Source: UBA10649 sp963700745
GTDB taxonomy: Bacteria; Actinomycetota; Actinomycetes; S36-B12
Direction of reading: 5' to 3'
DNA: 64,000 nucleotides
Assembly: GCA_963700745.1 (NCBI GenBank)
Contig: CAVOYT010000003.1
Span: forward strand, 1-64,000
In this document: one piece after another, positions 1 to 13,420 of the stretch
How the letters are laid out: every line of letters begins with the position of its first letter
How positions within the stretch are numbered: the first letter of the stretch is position 1
Program-made: the position numbers and the translations under genes
Notes under the pieces: generated by a model
What the model was told of the DNA's origin: nothing
Databases searched by the model: none
What the model saw: only the letters and a program-made list of their open reading frames with translations

Positions 1-25
1 GGTTCCCGACCGAATCTCGGGAACC
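1..25 (-). other. Stem-loop after the 23S rRNA
   Basis: GGTTCCCGA at 1-9 and TCGGGAACC at 17-25 form a perfect 9-bp stem with a 7-nt loop. It lies just 3' of the 23S gene in the direction of transcription, where the spacer to 5S is expected. It could be a processing stem or part of a terminator. No 5S gene is inside the window, so 5S probably lies just beyond position 1. Confidence 0.5.
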
Positions 26-41
26 GCACAGTGGACGCGAG
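26..41 (-). other. 3' half of the 23S precursor processing stem
   Basis: The bases at 26-41 are complementary to 3205-3220 on the other side of the 23S gene, with one mismatch in 16. Paired in the transcript they enclose the 23S, as RNase III processing stems do in bacterial rRNA precursors. The pairing is seen directly; the processing role is inferred from other bacteria. Confidence 0.55.
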
Positions 42-53
42 TTAAAAGTGTGA

Positions 54-5050
<4,997 letters not shown>

Positions 5051-5192
5051 AATGAATTGTTTTGATACTGGCAGAGAATGAGCTGTGTGCTCATATTTCT
5101 ACCAAAGGAATCCGTCTGCGAGCCGGCGTTCTGGTCGGTGACCAGTGCCCTGCCCCAGAACGGGGTTAATTGGCATTGACATGTGACACGCT

Positions 5193-5210
5193 GTTGAGTT
5201 CTCAAGGAGC
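5193..5210 (-). promoter_or_regulatory. boxA-like antitermination site in the rrn leader
   Basis: On the minus strand the leader reads GCTCCTTGAGAACTCAAC, close to the NusB/NusE boxA consensus (TGCTCTTTGAAAA) and to leaders of other actinobacterial rrn operons. It lies between promoter P2 and the 16S gene. A related boxA-like element recurs in the 16S-23S spacer. Confidence 0.5.
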
Positions 5211-5260
5211 GGAAGCGCACCTCTGCGAGGCTTTCGACCTCGTTTTGGGGCAACGTTCCA

Positions 5261-5289
5261 AACTTACACACTTCGGTTGGGAGAGTCAA
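5261..5289 (-). promoter_or_regulatory. rRNA operon promoter P2
   Basis: On the minus strand TTGACT (5284-5289) and TAAGTT (5261-5266) are separated by exactly 17 bp, a near-consensus principal-sigma promoter. Transcription would start near 5254, about 200 nt ahead of the 16S. It lies downstream of P1, giving the tandem arrangement common for rrn operons. Confidence 0.65.
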
Positions 5290-5431
5290 AGCGCTGCGAG
5301 CAGCGTGTTGAAGCCCCACCTGGTCTGTCAGTTCCCGCAGGACCGGCCTTGCTTGGCGCACTCTCACGGGGACTCAGTCCCCGCTAGCGAGAAGTGCGGC
5401 TTGGTGTCCGTTACTCCGTTGCGGTGTCCTG

Positions 5432-5461
5432 ACTATACGCCGCCGGATTCGGCAGGGTCAA
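5432..5461 (-). promoter_or_regulatory. rRNA operon promoter P1
   Basis: On the minus strand TTGACC (5456-5461) and TATAGT (5432-5437) are separated by 18 bp. This is the upstream member of two tandem promoters for the rrn operon. The 5051-5602 stretch has no protein gene; it holds P1, P2, the rrn leader and the tandem stem-loops. Confidence 0.65.
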
Positions 5462-5480
5462 ATCCGGGCCGGCGGCTGCT

Positions 5481-5573
5481 CGGCGGACCCCCGCACGCCC
5501 CCGCGACCGGTCCGCCGAGTGGCCAGCTGTTGCGGATGAAAACCCTTGCACCGCAACAACAACTGGCCACTCG
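5481..5573. terminator. Two adjacent stem-loops between tyrS and the rrn promoters
   Basis: The first is a long inverted repeat: CGAGTGGCCAG-C-TGTTGCGG at 5516-5535 pairs with 5551-5573 (19 matched pairs, a few unpaired bases, 15-nt loop). The second is a perfect 9-bp stem, CGGCGGACC at 5481-5489 with 5509-5517. Neither has a U-tract, as is common for actinobacterial terminators. They lie 30 nt after the tyrS stop and 20 nt before P1, so termination of tyrS ahead of the rRNA operon is the likely role. A role in both directions or as a protein-binding site is not excluded. Confidence 0.55.
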
Positions 5574-5602
5574 CGGAAGGTTGGGGCTGGGCCGGGATGC
5601 GG

Positions 5603-6887
5603 TCAGGCAGAGGCCACGCGGACGCCCGCGAAGGCCTTCTTGCCGCGCCTGAGCACCAGCCACTCCCCGTGATGTAGGTCACTACGGGCTGGCTGCGCCG
5701 TCGGATCGGTCACGCGGACGTTGTTCGCGTACGCGCCGCCCTCGTCGATCGTGCGACGCGCCGCCGACTTGCTGGCGGCCAGTCCCACCCTCGCGAAGAG
5801 GTCGTCGTACGACGGCAGCAGCCCGTCGATGACCTCGCTCCGCCGCGATCTCGACGTGTGGGGCCTCGACCAGGGCGGCCGCCAAGGTCGTGGCGGGTAG
5901 GTCCGCCAGATCCCCCTGGCCGAACAGCGCCCGACCCGCAGCCTGCGCCGCGTCCCGCTCGCTGTCTCCGTGGACCAGGGCCGTGACCTCGCTGGCCAGG
6001 GCGCGCTGAGCCGCCCTCTCCTGCGGGCGCTCCGCGGTGGCCGCCAGGAGCCCGTCGATCTCCTCCCGCGTCCGGAAGCTGAACGTGCGCAGGTAGCTGG
6101 CCACGTCGCGATCGTCGGCATTGAGCCAGAACTGGAAGAACGCGTAGGGGCTGGTGAGCTCCGGATCCAGCCAGATGGTCCCTGACTCGGTCTTGCCGAA
6201 CTTCGTCCCGTCGGACTTCGTCATGAGGGGTGTGGTCATGGCGTGGACCGACTGGCCCTCCATGCGGCGGATCAGGTCCACGCCCGCCACGATGTTGCCC
6301 CACTGGTCTGATCCGCCCGTCTGCAGCGTGCATCCGTACCGCCGGAGGAGCTGGACGTAGTCGAAGGACTGCAGCAGCTGGTAGCTGAACTCGGTGTACG
6401 AGATCCCGGCACCGGCCAGCCGTGCCGCCACCGCCTCGCGATCGAGCATGCGGTTGACGCTGAAGTGCTTGCCGACATCGCGGAGGAACTCCAGGACGGA
6501 CAGGCCCTCGGTCCAGTCGAGGTTGTTGACCGCGATGGCCGCGTTCGGCCCGTCGAAGTCGTAGAAGCGGTCGAGCTGCTCACGGATGCGCGCCACCCAC
6601 CCCTCCACGAGATCGCGCGGGTTCAGGGTGCGCTCCCCCGTCTCCTTGGGGTCGCCGATCAGTCCCGTGGCACCGCCCACGAGGGCCAGCGGGCGATGCC
6701 CATGCTGCTGGTAGCGCCGCACCGTGAGGATCTGGACCAGGTTGCCCAGGTGCAGGCTCGGTGCGGTGGGGTCGAAGCCGCAGTAGAGGGTGACCGGACC
6801 GGCAGCCGTGGCCGCCCGCAGCGCGTCGAGGTCGGTGCTCTGCGCGATCAGCCCGCGCCAGGTGAGTTCGTCGATGATGGTGGACAC
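5603..6887 (-). CDS. tyrS: Tyrosyl-tRNA synthetase (one frameshift)
   Basis: TyrS charges tRNA-Tyr in the cytoplasm. Class I signatures are visible: HLGN near residue 46 (HIGH motif) and KFGKT near residue 230 (KMSKS motif), with a C-terminal S4 RNA-binding domain (SAARRTIDEGGAY). The reading frame breaks near 5840: removing one base joins the catalytic part to the S4 part and gives about 427 aa, normal for the family. I chose the GTG at 6887 because AAGGA lies at good distance ahead of it; an ATG at 6896 is the alternative. The gene is the last protein gene before the rrn operon and runs in the same direction. Confidence 0.93.
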
Positions 6888-6931
6888 GGGCGTCATCCTT
6901 CCGTACCGGTCGGCCCACGGGAATCGGACGG

Positions 6932-7433
6932 TCACAGGTCCCGGTCAGTCTCCCCGTCGATGAGCTCGCGGTAGATGTCCAGATGGCCGTTGTGGCGGGC
7001 CAGCTCCTCGATCATGTGCACGTAGATCCACCGCAACGACGGCCGTCCCCGACCGTGCCAGTCCCGTGCACTCACATCCTCGAGCCCGTGCCGCGCGGCG
7101 ATCCGCCGGCTCTCGTCGCAGGCGACGACGTAGTCCGCCAGCAGTGTGGCCACGGTGTCGCCCGGGGCCATGGCGAACTCGGCGTCGAGGTCGTCGTCCG
7201 TCCAGTCGAATGGCACCTCCTGCTCGCCGGCCAGGTTGTGGCGGAACCACCATCGCTCGACGTTGATCAGGTGCTTGAGGATGCCGGCGGCGCTCGTCGG
7301 CGTGGGTCCGAGCCGCCGGGTCGCGTCCTCCCACGACAGGCCCGTCACCTTCCGGACCACGGTGGCGCGATTCGCGTCGAGGTGCGCCTCCAGCATGCTC
7401 GCGTTCGCTGCCGCGCTCGAGGTCGAGGGTCAT
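6932..7433 (-). CDS. DinB/DUF664-family protein (probable N-terminal frameshift)
   Basis: This is a four-helix DinB-superfamily protein of the DUF664 type. Visible family features are the conserved GILKHLINVERWWF segment, and the C-terminal HMIEELARHNGHLD, whose His residues together with an upstream His line the metal site of this superfamily. The function is unknown; relatives include mycothiol- and bacillithiol-dependent enzymes, but nothing here proves that. The start MTLDLERGSER (ATG 7433) is one base out of frame with MLEAHLDANRATVV at 7396; dropping one base near 7400 joins them into about 166 aa. Without the correction the protein would begin at 7396 (154 aa). It follows the glycosylase gene closely. 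Confidence 0.75.
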
Positions 7434-7443
7434 GGACACGAAC

Positions 7444-8054
7444 CTAGGTCAGCGAGCGGCCCGGCGGTAGGGACTCACCGATGGGCTCATCAGTCAGGAA
7501 GAACCGCCACGGCGTCAACGCGCCCGCTCCAGAGACACCGGTCCGAGCCGACACCCCGATGCGCTCCGCCGTCAGCAGGGGCGACGAGCGTCAGCCGAAG
7601 CGGCGACCGACGCGACAGCAGGTCGACGCCGTCCGACACGCCGTGCATGCCGAGGGCCATCGCAAGACGGGCCGGACCGCGGGCGAGGTCGCGGTCCTCT
7701 GACGCCGTGGGACGACGTTCCCGTGCCACCTCGACCCCGTCGACGCACCTCCCCCGCGCGGAGGAGGACTGCCCCGGCAGTCCCGGCAGGCTGCGTGACA
7801 GCGTTCAGCATCCAGTGGGTTCCGTACGTGAAGTACTCGTAGGCGTGACCGGGAGGGCCGAACATCGTCGCGTTGCGCGGCGTGCGTCGCCGGTAGGCGT
7901 GCGAGCCGGGGTCCTCGCCCTCGCCGCCGTACGCCTCCACCTCGGTCAGCCGGACGACGACGGACCGCCCGTCCATGCGGGACGTCAGCAGTGCACCCAG
8001 CAGCAGCGGGGCGACGAGGGTCGCATGCTGGGCGAACAGGTCACGAGTGGTCAT
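7444..8054 (-). CDS. 3-methyladenine DNA glycosylase, AAG/Mpg family (two frameshifts)
   Basis: This base-excision-repair enzyme removes alkylated purines from DNA. Family motifs are clear: EVEAYGG (catalytic Glu), SHAYRRRTPRNATMFG and YGTHWMLNAV. The sequence then breaks near 7757 and again in a CCCC run near 7578. Removing one base at each site gives a continuous protein of about 202 aa ending in ALTPWRFFLTDEP and a TAG at 7444-7446, the normal length and C-terminus of the family. The start ATG (8054) overlaps the stop of the upstream YdeI-like gene as ATGA, so the two are probably translationally coupled. Confidence 0.88.
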
Positions 8055-8491
8055 TCGGACAAGGTGGTGACGACCTTCTCGATCCGGCGGGTGCGCGTCT
8101 CGGGCTTCTTGGCCTCGACGACACCCCGAACGAACTCCTTGCGGTTCGTGTAGGACTGCCGGTCCCAGGCTTCGCGAAGTCCCGCAGCGGTCAGGGCGTC
8201 CTCGAGATCAACCGGTATCTCGACCGTTCGCTCCGCGGTATCCATGACGATGTCGACCTGGTACGTGCCCGGCGGCTTCATGCCCCCCTCGCGCATGGCC
8301 TCGTTCACGACCATCATCCACTGGCCTCGGTACACCGAGATGCTGGTCCGAAACACCTGCCCCTCATAGGTGATCGCCAGCGGAACGCGCCCTCTCCCCG
8401 GCTTGCCCCTCACCGCGTCGACCTGCTCCTGGTTCAGGATCACGGTCGCGGTGGTTCGCCCCGTCGGCACGACATCAAGGGTCATTCGCAT
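8051..8491 (-). CDS. YdeI/OmpD-associated family protein with DUF1905
   Basis: The 146-aa protein has an N-terminal DUF1905-type beta domain (about 1-95, ending GGMKPPGTYQVDIVMD) followed by the YdeI/OmpD-associated C-terminal region (AWDRQSYTNRKEFVRGVVEAKKPETRTRRIEKVV). The biochemical role of this family is not established; annotations as bacteriocin-protection proteins come from sequence similarity. It precedes the AAG-type glycosylase with an ATGA overlap. The upstream 59 nt to the small membrane-protein gene hold no clear promoter. Confidence 0.82.
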   Translation of the reverse strand: MRMTLDVVPTGRTTATVILNQEQVDAVRGKPGRGRVPLAITYEGQVFRTSISVYRGQWMMVVNEAMREGGMKPPGTYQVDIVMDTAERTVEIPVDLEDALTAAGLREAWDRQSYTNRKEFVRGVVEAKKPETRTRRIEKVVTTLSE

Positions 8492-8550
8492 GGCGGCACG
8501 CTAGCGCGGCAGGCGTCCGGGCGGGACGTGACCCGCCTGGGAATCCCGGC

Positions 8551-8745
8551 CTACCGCAGGCAGTCGAGGCCGACCCGCTGGCACTCGCGCCAATCCACAC
8601 CCATCGAGATCAGCAGCAGTCCGAGCAGCGCGATGAGGCCGATGAACACCACAATCGGCCAGTGCCGCCGCGAGGCCCTGAAGAAGATCAGCGCGAGGAA
8701 GGACACTGCTGCGACCCCGAGCAGCACCCACTCAATCGGCGTCAT
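8551..8745 (-). CDS. Small two-helix membrane protein, unknown function
   Basis: I do not recognise this 64-aa protein. It has two hydrophobic segments (about residues 5-22 and 29-48) separated by a short basic loop (RASRRHWP) and a short tail with two Cys. Coding status is supported by the ATG, codon usage like its neighbours and position within a same-strand series, not by homology. The 110 nt between it and the HNH-like gene (8746-8855) contain no gene I can support. Confidence 0.5.
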   Translation of the reverse strand: MTPIEWVLLGVAAVSFLALIFFRASRRHWPIVVFIGLIALLGLLLISMGVDWRECQRVGLDCLR

Positions 8746-8855
8746 GTTCCTATGGTGCCCCCTTGTCGCCCCACATCACGGCTCCACGCCGACCATGGGC
8801 AGTTCATTGGCCTGTTCCGGGCTACCCTTGGCCGCCACGAACGGTCGGCGGCCGG

Positions 8856-9332
8856 TCACGCCGGGTAGGTCCGCTGGGGCGGACGGAAGGTCTCGTGTCC
8901 CGGGTTGGCCCGTCGCCGTTCCGCGCAGGCGCGATGTGCGATGCGCGCGTTCGCCATGTCGTACGTGCCTCCCCCGTCAATCGGCACGACATAGTCGACG
9001 GTCGGGAACGTGGCACCGAACTGGTCCGTTCCGGGACCGACCCGCCGCCGGTCATCCGAATAGGCACGGGTGCCGCACAGCCAGCACTTGGCGCCCTGCC
9101 GCTGCGACACCTGCTGCCATTTCGGCGGCCCCTTCTTGGCGGCCGCCTTCGCCGGGTTCATCGCGCGATCGACGCGACGCTGCTCGCGATCCGCCTCCCG
9201 CTGCCGCCGCCACTCCCGCTTGCGCTCTTGAACTCGCGCGCGTCGCCGCCGTCGAAGCTCGGCGATCGGCTCGCGCAGCAGCAGAGCCAGCACGACGACG
9301 GCGAGCAGCGCGATCACGAGCATCCACCCCAC
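8856..9332 (-). CDS. Membrane-anchored HNH-like protein
   Basis: The 158-aa protein starts with a single membrane helix (about residues 3-21), continues with a very basic Arg/Lys-rich linker (25-75), and ends in an HNH-type domain: CWLCG (zinc knuckle), VDYVVPIDGGG, then N and HRACAERR. The usual first catalytic His (DHxxP) is Tyr here (DYVVP), so nuclease activity is uncertain, although the zinc Cys and the final His-x3-Cys remain. With the N-terminus in the membrane, the HNH part should face the cytoplasm by the positive-inside rule. Function is unknown. It lies 23 nt before the argH stop region and is not part of the arginine pathway. Confidence 0.7.
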   Translation of the reverse strand: MGWMLVIALLAVVVLALLLREPIAELRRRRRARVQERKREWRRQREADREQRRVDRAMNPAKAAAKKGPPKWQQVSQRQGAKCWLCGTRAYSDDRRRVGPGTDQFGATFPTVDYVVPIDGGGTYDMANARIAHRACAERRRANPGHETFRPPQRTYPA

Positions 9333-9355
9333 GCGCTGCTACATCCCCACCCGGG

Positions 9356-10798
9356 TCACGACCAGCCCACGCGCTGCTCGCCGAGCATCGCGCGAAGGTC
9401 GGCCAGTTGCTCGGCAACCTGCGCGGGAGCCGTCCCGCCGAACGCCGACCTCGAGTCGAGCGATCCGCGCACGCTCAGCACCCCGCGCACCTCGGGCGTG
9501 AGCCACGGAGACAGGGCGGCGAGCTGCTCGTCCGTCAGGTCCCACAGCTCGACGCCGGCGGCCTCGGCCTCGCGCACGCAGGCGCCCGCGATCTCGTGCG
9601 CCTCCCGGAACGGCACGCCGTTGCGCACCAGCCACTCGGCGATGTCGGTCGCGAGGGCGAAACCCTCCGGAGCCGAGCGGGCCATCCGTTCCGTGTCGAA
9701 GCGCAGCGTGGCGATCATGCCGGTCATCGCGGGCAGGACGAGGAGCAGCTGCTCCACGGTGTCGAACACCGGCTCCTTGTCCTCCTGGAGGTCCCGGTTG
9801 TAGCCGAAGGGCAGGCCCTTCAAGGTGGCCAGCAGTCCGGTGAGATTGCCGATCAGGCGCCCGGACTTGCCACGAGCAAGCTCGGCGACGTCTGGGTTCT
9901 TCTTCTGCGGCATGATCGACGAACCGGTCGACCACGAGTCGTGCAGCGTGGCCCACCCGAACTCACGCGACGACATCAAGATGACCTCCTCCCCGAGCCT
10001 GGAGAGATGGACGCCGATCATGGCTGCGTCGAAGAGGAACTCGGCCACCCAGTCGCGGTCGCTGGTCGCATCGATCGAGTTGCCGAGGGCGGAGTCGAAG
10101 CCGAGGTCGAGGGCGACCGACTGCGGATCCAGACCAAGGCTCGACCCCGCCAGCGCGCCCGCGCCGAGCGGCGAGCGAGCGGCACGCCCGTCCCAGTCCC
10201 CAAGGCGCTCGACGTCGCGGCCCAGGGCATGCACATGCTTGGCGAGCTCATGCCCGAACGAGACGGGCTGGGCGTGCTGAAGGTGCGTGAATCCCGGCGA
10301 GAAGGTGTCGACGTGGGCCTCCGCCTGCGTCAGCAGAGCGTCCTGCAGGGCGGTGACCGCCACCACGATCCGGCGGACGTGGTCGCGCAGGTACAGGCGG
10401 AAGTCCGTGGACACCTGGTCGTTGCGGCTACGACCGGCGCGCAGCTTGCCGCCGAGGTCCCCGAGCCGCTCGATCAGCCCGCGCTCCACGGCGGTATGGA
10501 CGTCCTCGTCGGCGGGAATCGGCATGAAGGAACCGTCAGAGATCTCTGTCGCCAGGTCATCCAGGGCGCTGACCACCGACGCCAGCTCCTCGTCGGTCAG
10601 CAATCCGGCACCATGCAGCACCCTCGCGTGTGCGCGCGTCTGCAACACGTCGTAGGGAGCCAGGCGCCAGTCGAAGTGCGTCGACAGGCTCAGCGCCGAC
10701 ATCGCGTCGGAGGGAGCGTCGGCGAACCGGCCGCCCCACAGACGGGTCGGGCCGGGGGTGTCGGCAGCCGTCTCGTCGGGATGCTGGCCGTTCGTCAC
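9356..10798 (-). CDS. argH: Argininosuccinate lyase
   Basis: ArgH cleaves argininosuccinate to arginine and fumarate, the last step of arginine synthesis. The fumarase/aspartase-superfamily signature GSSIMPQKKNPD is present near residue 280, as are TRLWGGRF at the N-terminus and the HLQHAQPVS region near 160. At 480 aa the length is normal and the frame is intact. The GTG start (10798) overlaps the argR stop as GTGA. It is the last gene of the arg cluster here; argG and argF are not adjacent. Confidence 0.96.
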   Translation of the reverse strand: MTNGQHPDETAADTPGPTRLWGGRFADAPSDAMSALSLSTHFDWRLAPYDVLQTRAHARVLHGAGLLTDEELASVVSALDDLATEISDGSFMPIPADEDVHTAVERGLIERLGDLGGKLRAGRSRNDQVSTDFRLYLRDHVRRIVVAVTALQDALLTQAEAHVDTFSPGFTHLQHAQPVSFGHELAKHVHALGRDVERLGDWDGRAARSPLGAGALAGSSLGLDPQSVALDLGFDSALGNSIDATSDRDWVAEFLFDAAMIGVHLSRLGEEVILMSSREFGWATLHDSWSTGSSIMPQKKNPDVAELARGKSGRLIGNLTGLLATLKGLPFGYNRDLQEDKEPVFDTVEQLLLVLPAMTGMIATLRFDTERMARSAPEGFALATDIAEWLVRNGVPFREAHEIAGACVREAEAAGVELWDLTDEQLAALSPWLTPEVRGVLSVRGSLDSRSAFGGTAPAQVAEQLADLRAMLGEQRVGWS

Positions 10799-11307
10799 GA
10801 TGTTCTCCTCTGATCAGCCATCCGCAGGAGGGTAGTGCACAGCGCGGATGCACCTTCCGGCGTTTGCATGACGATGATCACCGTGTCGTCGCCTGCCACG
10901 GATCCGACGATCCCGAGATTCGCGCTGCGGTCGAGGTGCCCCGCGAAGAACTGCGCCGCCCCCGGCGGGGTATGCACGACGGCGATGTTGCCCGCCGCCT
11001 CGGCCCGGACGATCAGCTCGTTGGAGATGCGGGCGAGATGCGCATCCGCCCCGGCCAGGGGGATCGACGTGTCTCCGGCGGCTGCCTCGTCCAGCGCGTA
11101 GTGCAGGTGGCCGTCCTCGTCGGTCTCCTTCGTGGCCCCGATGGCCACCAGGTCCCGGGAGAGCGTCGCCTGCGTCACGGTGATGCCCTCTTCCGCGAGC
11201 AGGTGTCCCAGCTCCTCCTGGGATCCCACGGCATGGGTCGCGATCAGCGCGGCAATCCTCGCCCGGCGGGCCGTCGCCGTTCGTGGTGACCCGGTCGCGG
11301 ACGTCAT
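10795..11307 (-). CDS. argR: Arginine repressor
   Basis: This is the 170-aa arginine-responsive repressor. The N-terminal winged helix contains the typical TVTQATLSRDL recognition region (residues 43-53); the C-terminal half has the arginine-binding and trimer/hexamer region (GSVAGDDTVIIV, about 135-147). The ATG at 11307 overlaps the argD stop as ATGA. A longer open frame upstream is only the antisense or out-of-frame continuation of argD. It probably binds the candidate operator over the argC promoter. Confidence 0.95.
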   Translation of the reverse strand: MTSATGSPRTATARRARIAALIATHAVGSQEELGHLLAEEGITVTQATLSRDLVAIGATKETDEDGHLHYALDEAAAGDTSIPLAGADAHLARISNELIVRAEAAGNIAVVHTPPGAAQFFAGHLDRSANLGIVGSVAGDDTVIIVMQTPEGASALCTTLLRMADQRRTS

Positions 11308-12498
11308 GCCGGGGCTCCTTCGGCGATCGCCGCACACGCCGAGCCCCATCGGTCGAGTGCCTCGGCGAGGTCGACATCGGTGATGGTCAGGGGCGGGGCG
11401 AACCGAATCGCGTCGGAGGTCACGGCGTTGACGATGATCCCAGCCGAGCGCGCCTCCCGCTCGAGTTCCCTCGCGCACGGAGCGTTCAGGACCGCCGCTA
11501 TCAGGAGTCCGCGCCCACGGACAGCCGACACGAGGCCGTGCGACCGTTCGACGAGCCCGGTTGCGAGGACGTCGTGAGCGCGGTTGACGCGCGTCAGGAG
11601 TCCGTCGGTCTCGATGACGTCCAGCACGGCCAGGGCGGCACTGCACGACACTGGATTCCCGCCGAAGGTCGAGCCGTGCGACCCCGGGGTCAGCAACGAG
11701 GCCGCCGCCCCGGTCGCGATGCAGGCGCCGATCGGCAGCCCGCCGCCGAGCCCCTTTGCCAGTGTGATCACGTCCGGGCGAATCCCATCCCGCTGGTGAG
11801 CGAACCACCAACCAGTGCGACCGATCCCGGTCTGCACCTCGTCGAGCACCAGGAGCGCACCGCGGGCATCGGCGATCGACCGCGCCTGACCGAGGTAGCC
11901 CTCGGGCGGGACGACGACCCCGGCCTCGCCCTGAATCGGCTCGAGGACGATGGCCGCGGTGTCGGCATCGACCGCCGCCCGAAGCGCGTCGACGTCGCCG
12001 TACGGCACCACGGTCACGTCACCGGGCAAGGGGCGGAAGGGATCCTGCTTGGCCGGCTGCGCGGTCAGTGACAGCGAGCCCATCGTGCGACCGTGGAAGC
12101 CGTTGCCGGCCACCACCATCCCGGTGCGGCCGGTGAGCCGAGCAAGCTTGAAGGCGGCCTCGTTCGCCTCGGCTCCCGAGTTGCAGAAGAAGACCCGGGC
12201 GGTCGGGTCTTCGACCAGGCTGACCAGGCGCTCGGCCAGGGCGATCGCGGGCTCGGTCGCCGCCAGGTTGCTCGTGTGGCCGATCGTCGACAGCTGACCG
12301 GACACCGCCGCCACGATCCGGGGATCGTGCGTGCCCGAGGGAGTTGACGGCGATTCCGGCGAGCAGGTCGAGGTACTCGACGCCGTCCTCGTCCCACACC
12401 CTGGCTCCCTCGCCGCGGACGAGCATCAGCGGTGGCGTGCCGTAGTTGTCCATCAGTGCGGACTGCCACCGCTGCGCCCACGGAGTGGCGGCGGTCAT
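11304..12498 (-). CDS. argD: Acetylornithine aminotransferase (one frameshift)
   Basis: ArgD is a PLP-dependent class III aminotransferase acting on N-acetylglutamate semialdehyde. The PLP lysine motif ITLAKGLGGGLPIGA is clear, as is the FCNSGAEANEAA segment. The first 55 residues (MTAATPWAQRWQSALMDNYG...NSLGHA) are in another frame; removing one base near 12326 joins them as GHAHPRIVAAVSGQ and gives about 397 aa, normal for the family. The ATG at 12498 overlaps the argB stop (ATGA), and its own stop overlaps argR. Confidence 0.93.
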
Positions 12499-13406
12499 CC
12501 GACCAGCCCCGCGACATCGTCCACGGGTTCCGTCGGAAGCACCATGGTTCCCACGCCTGCGTCGGTGAAGACCTCGAGCAGCACGCAGTGTGCGATGCGA
12601 CCGTCGATGACGTGCGCACGGGGGACGCCGCTCTCGACCGCTCGAAGGCAGGCCTCCATCTTCGGGACCATGCCGCTCTCCAGCGTCGGGAGGAGCCCGC
12701 GGAGGCGGTCCGCTCCAATCGTGCGGATGACGGACTCGACGTTCGGCCAATCGGCGTACAGGCCCTCCACGTCCGTCAGGACGACCAGTTTCTCCGCCGA
12801 CAGGGCGATCGCCAGCGCCGCGGCCGCGGTGTCGGCGTTCACGTTGTGGGAGACCCCGTCGGTGTCACGCGCCACCGTCGACACCACCGGGATGAAGCCA
12901 TCGTCCAACAGCTGAGTGACGAAGTCGGGCCGCACCGCGACGACATCGCCCACCTGCCCGATGTCGACGGACTGCCCGTCCACCATCGCCTCGCGTCGCT
13001 GAGCCGTGAAGAGGTGCGCGTCCTCCCCCGACATGCCGACGGCGTACGGACCATGCTCGTTGATCAGTCCGACCAGCTCACGCTGCACCTGGCCGACCAG
13101 CACCATCCCGACGACGTCCATGACTTCCGGCGTGGTGACGCGAAGGCCGCCCTTGAACTCGGAGGCGACGCCCAGCCGCCCCAGCATCTCGCTGATCTGC
13201 GGACCCCCGCCGTGCACGACGACGGGGCGCAGGCCAGCCAGCCGCAGGAAGACGATGTCCTCGGCGAAGCTGGCCTTGAGTGCGTCGTCCGTCATGGCGT
13301 TGCCGCCGTACTTGATCACCACCGTGGACCCGTGCAGACGTTCGAGCCACGGCAACGCCTCGGCGAGCACGGCGGCCTTGGCGGAGGCGTTCGTCAGATC
13401 GGTCAT
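12495..13406 (-). CDS. argB: Acetylglutamate kinase
   Basis: ArgB phosphorylates N-acetylglutamate, usually the arginine-regulated step. Seen are VVIKYGGNAM near residue 30, VVHGGGPQI near 65 and the C-terminal MVPKMEACLRAV region. The intact frame is 303 aa. The ATG at 13406 was chosen from alignment to the family (MTDLTNASAKAAVLAEALPW); the open frame continues upstream only because a frameshift in argJ places both genes in one frame, so the apparent ArgJ-ArgB fusion is not real. Confidence 0.95.
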   Translation of the reverse strand: MTDLTNASAKAAVLAEALPWLERLHGSTVVIKYGGNAMTDDALKASFAEDIVFLRLAGLRPVVVHGGGPQISEMLGRLGVASEFKGGLRVTTPEVMDVVGMVLVGQVQRELVGLINEHGPYAVGMSGEDAHLFTAQRREAMVDGQSVDIGQVGDVVAVRPDFVTQLLDDGFIPVVSTVARDTDGVSHNVNADTAAAALAIALSAEKLVVLTDVEGLYADWPNVESVIRTIGADRLRGLLPTLESGMVPKMEACLRAVESGVPRAHVIDGRIAHCVLLEVFTDAGVGTMVLPTEPVDDVAGLVG

Positions 13407-13420
13407 GTCATCGCCCGTCG

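Noticed and set aside
7991..10813. Very long plus-strand open frame (940 codons) opposite argH and its neighbours
   Set aside because: It is antisense to argH, the HNH-like gene and YdeI-like gene, has Arg/Pro/Gly/His-rich composition typical of GC-rich shadow frames and no recognisable domain.
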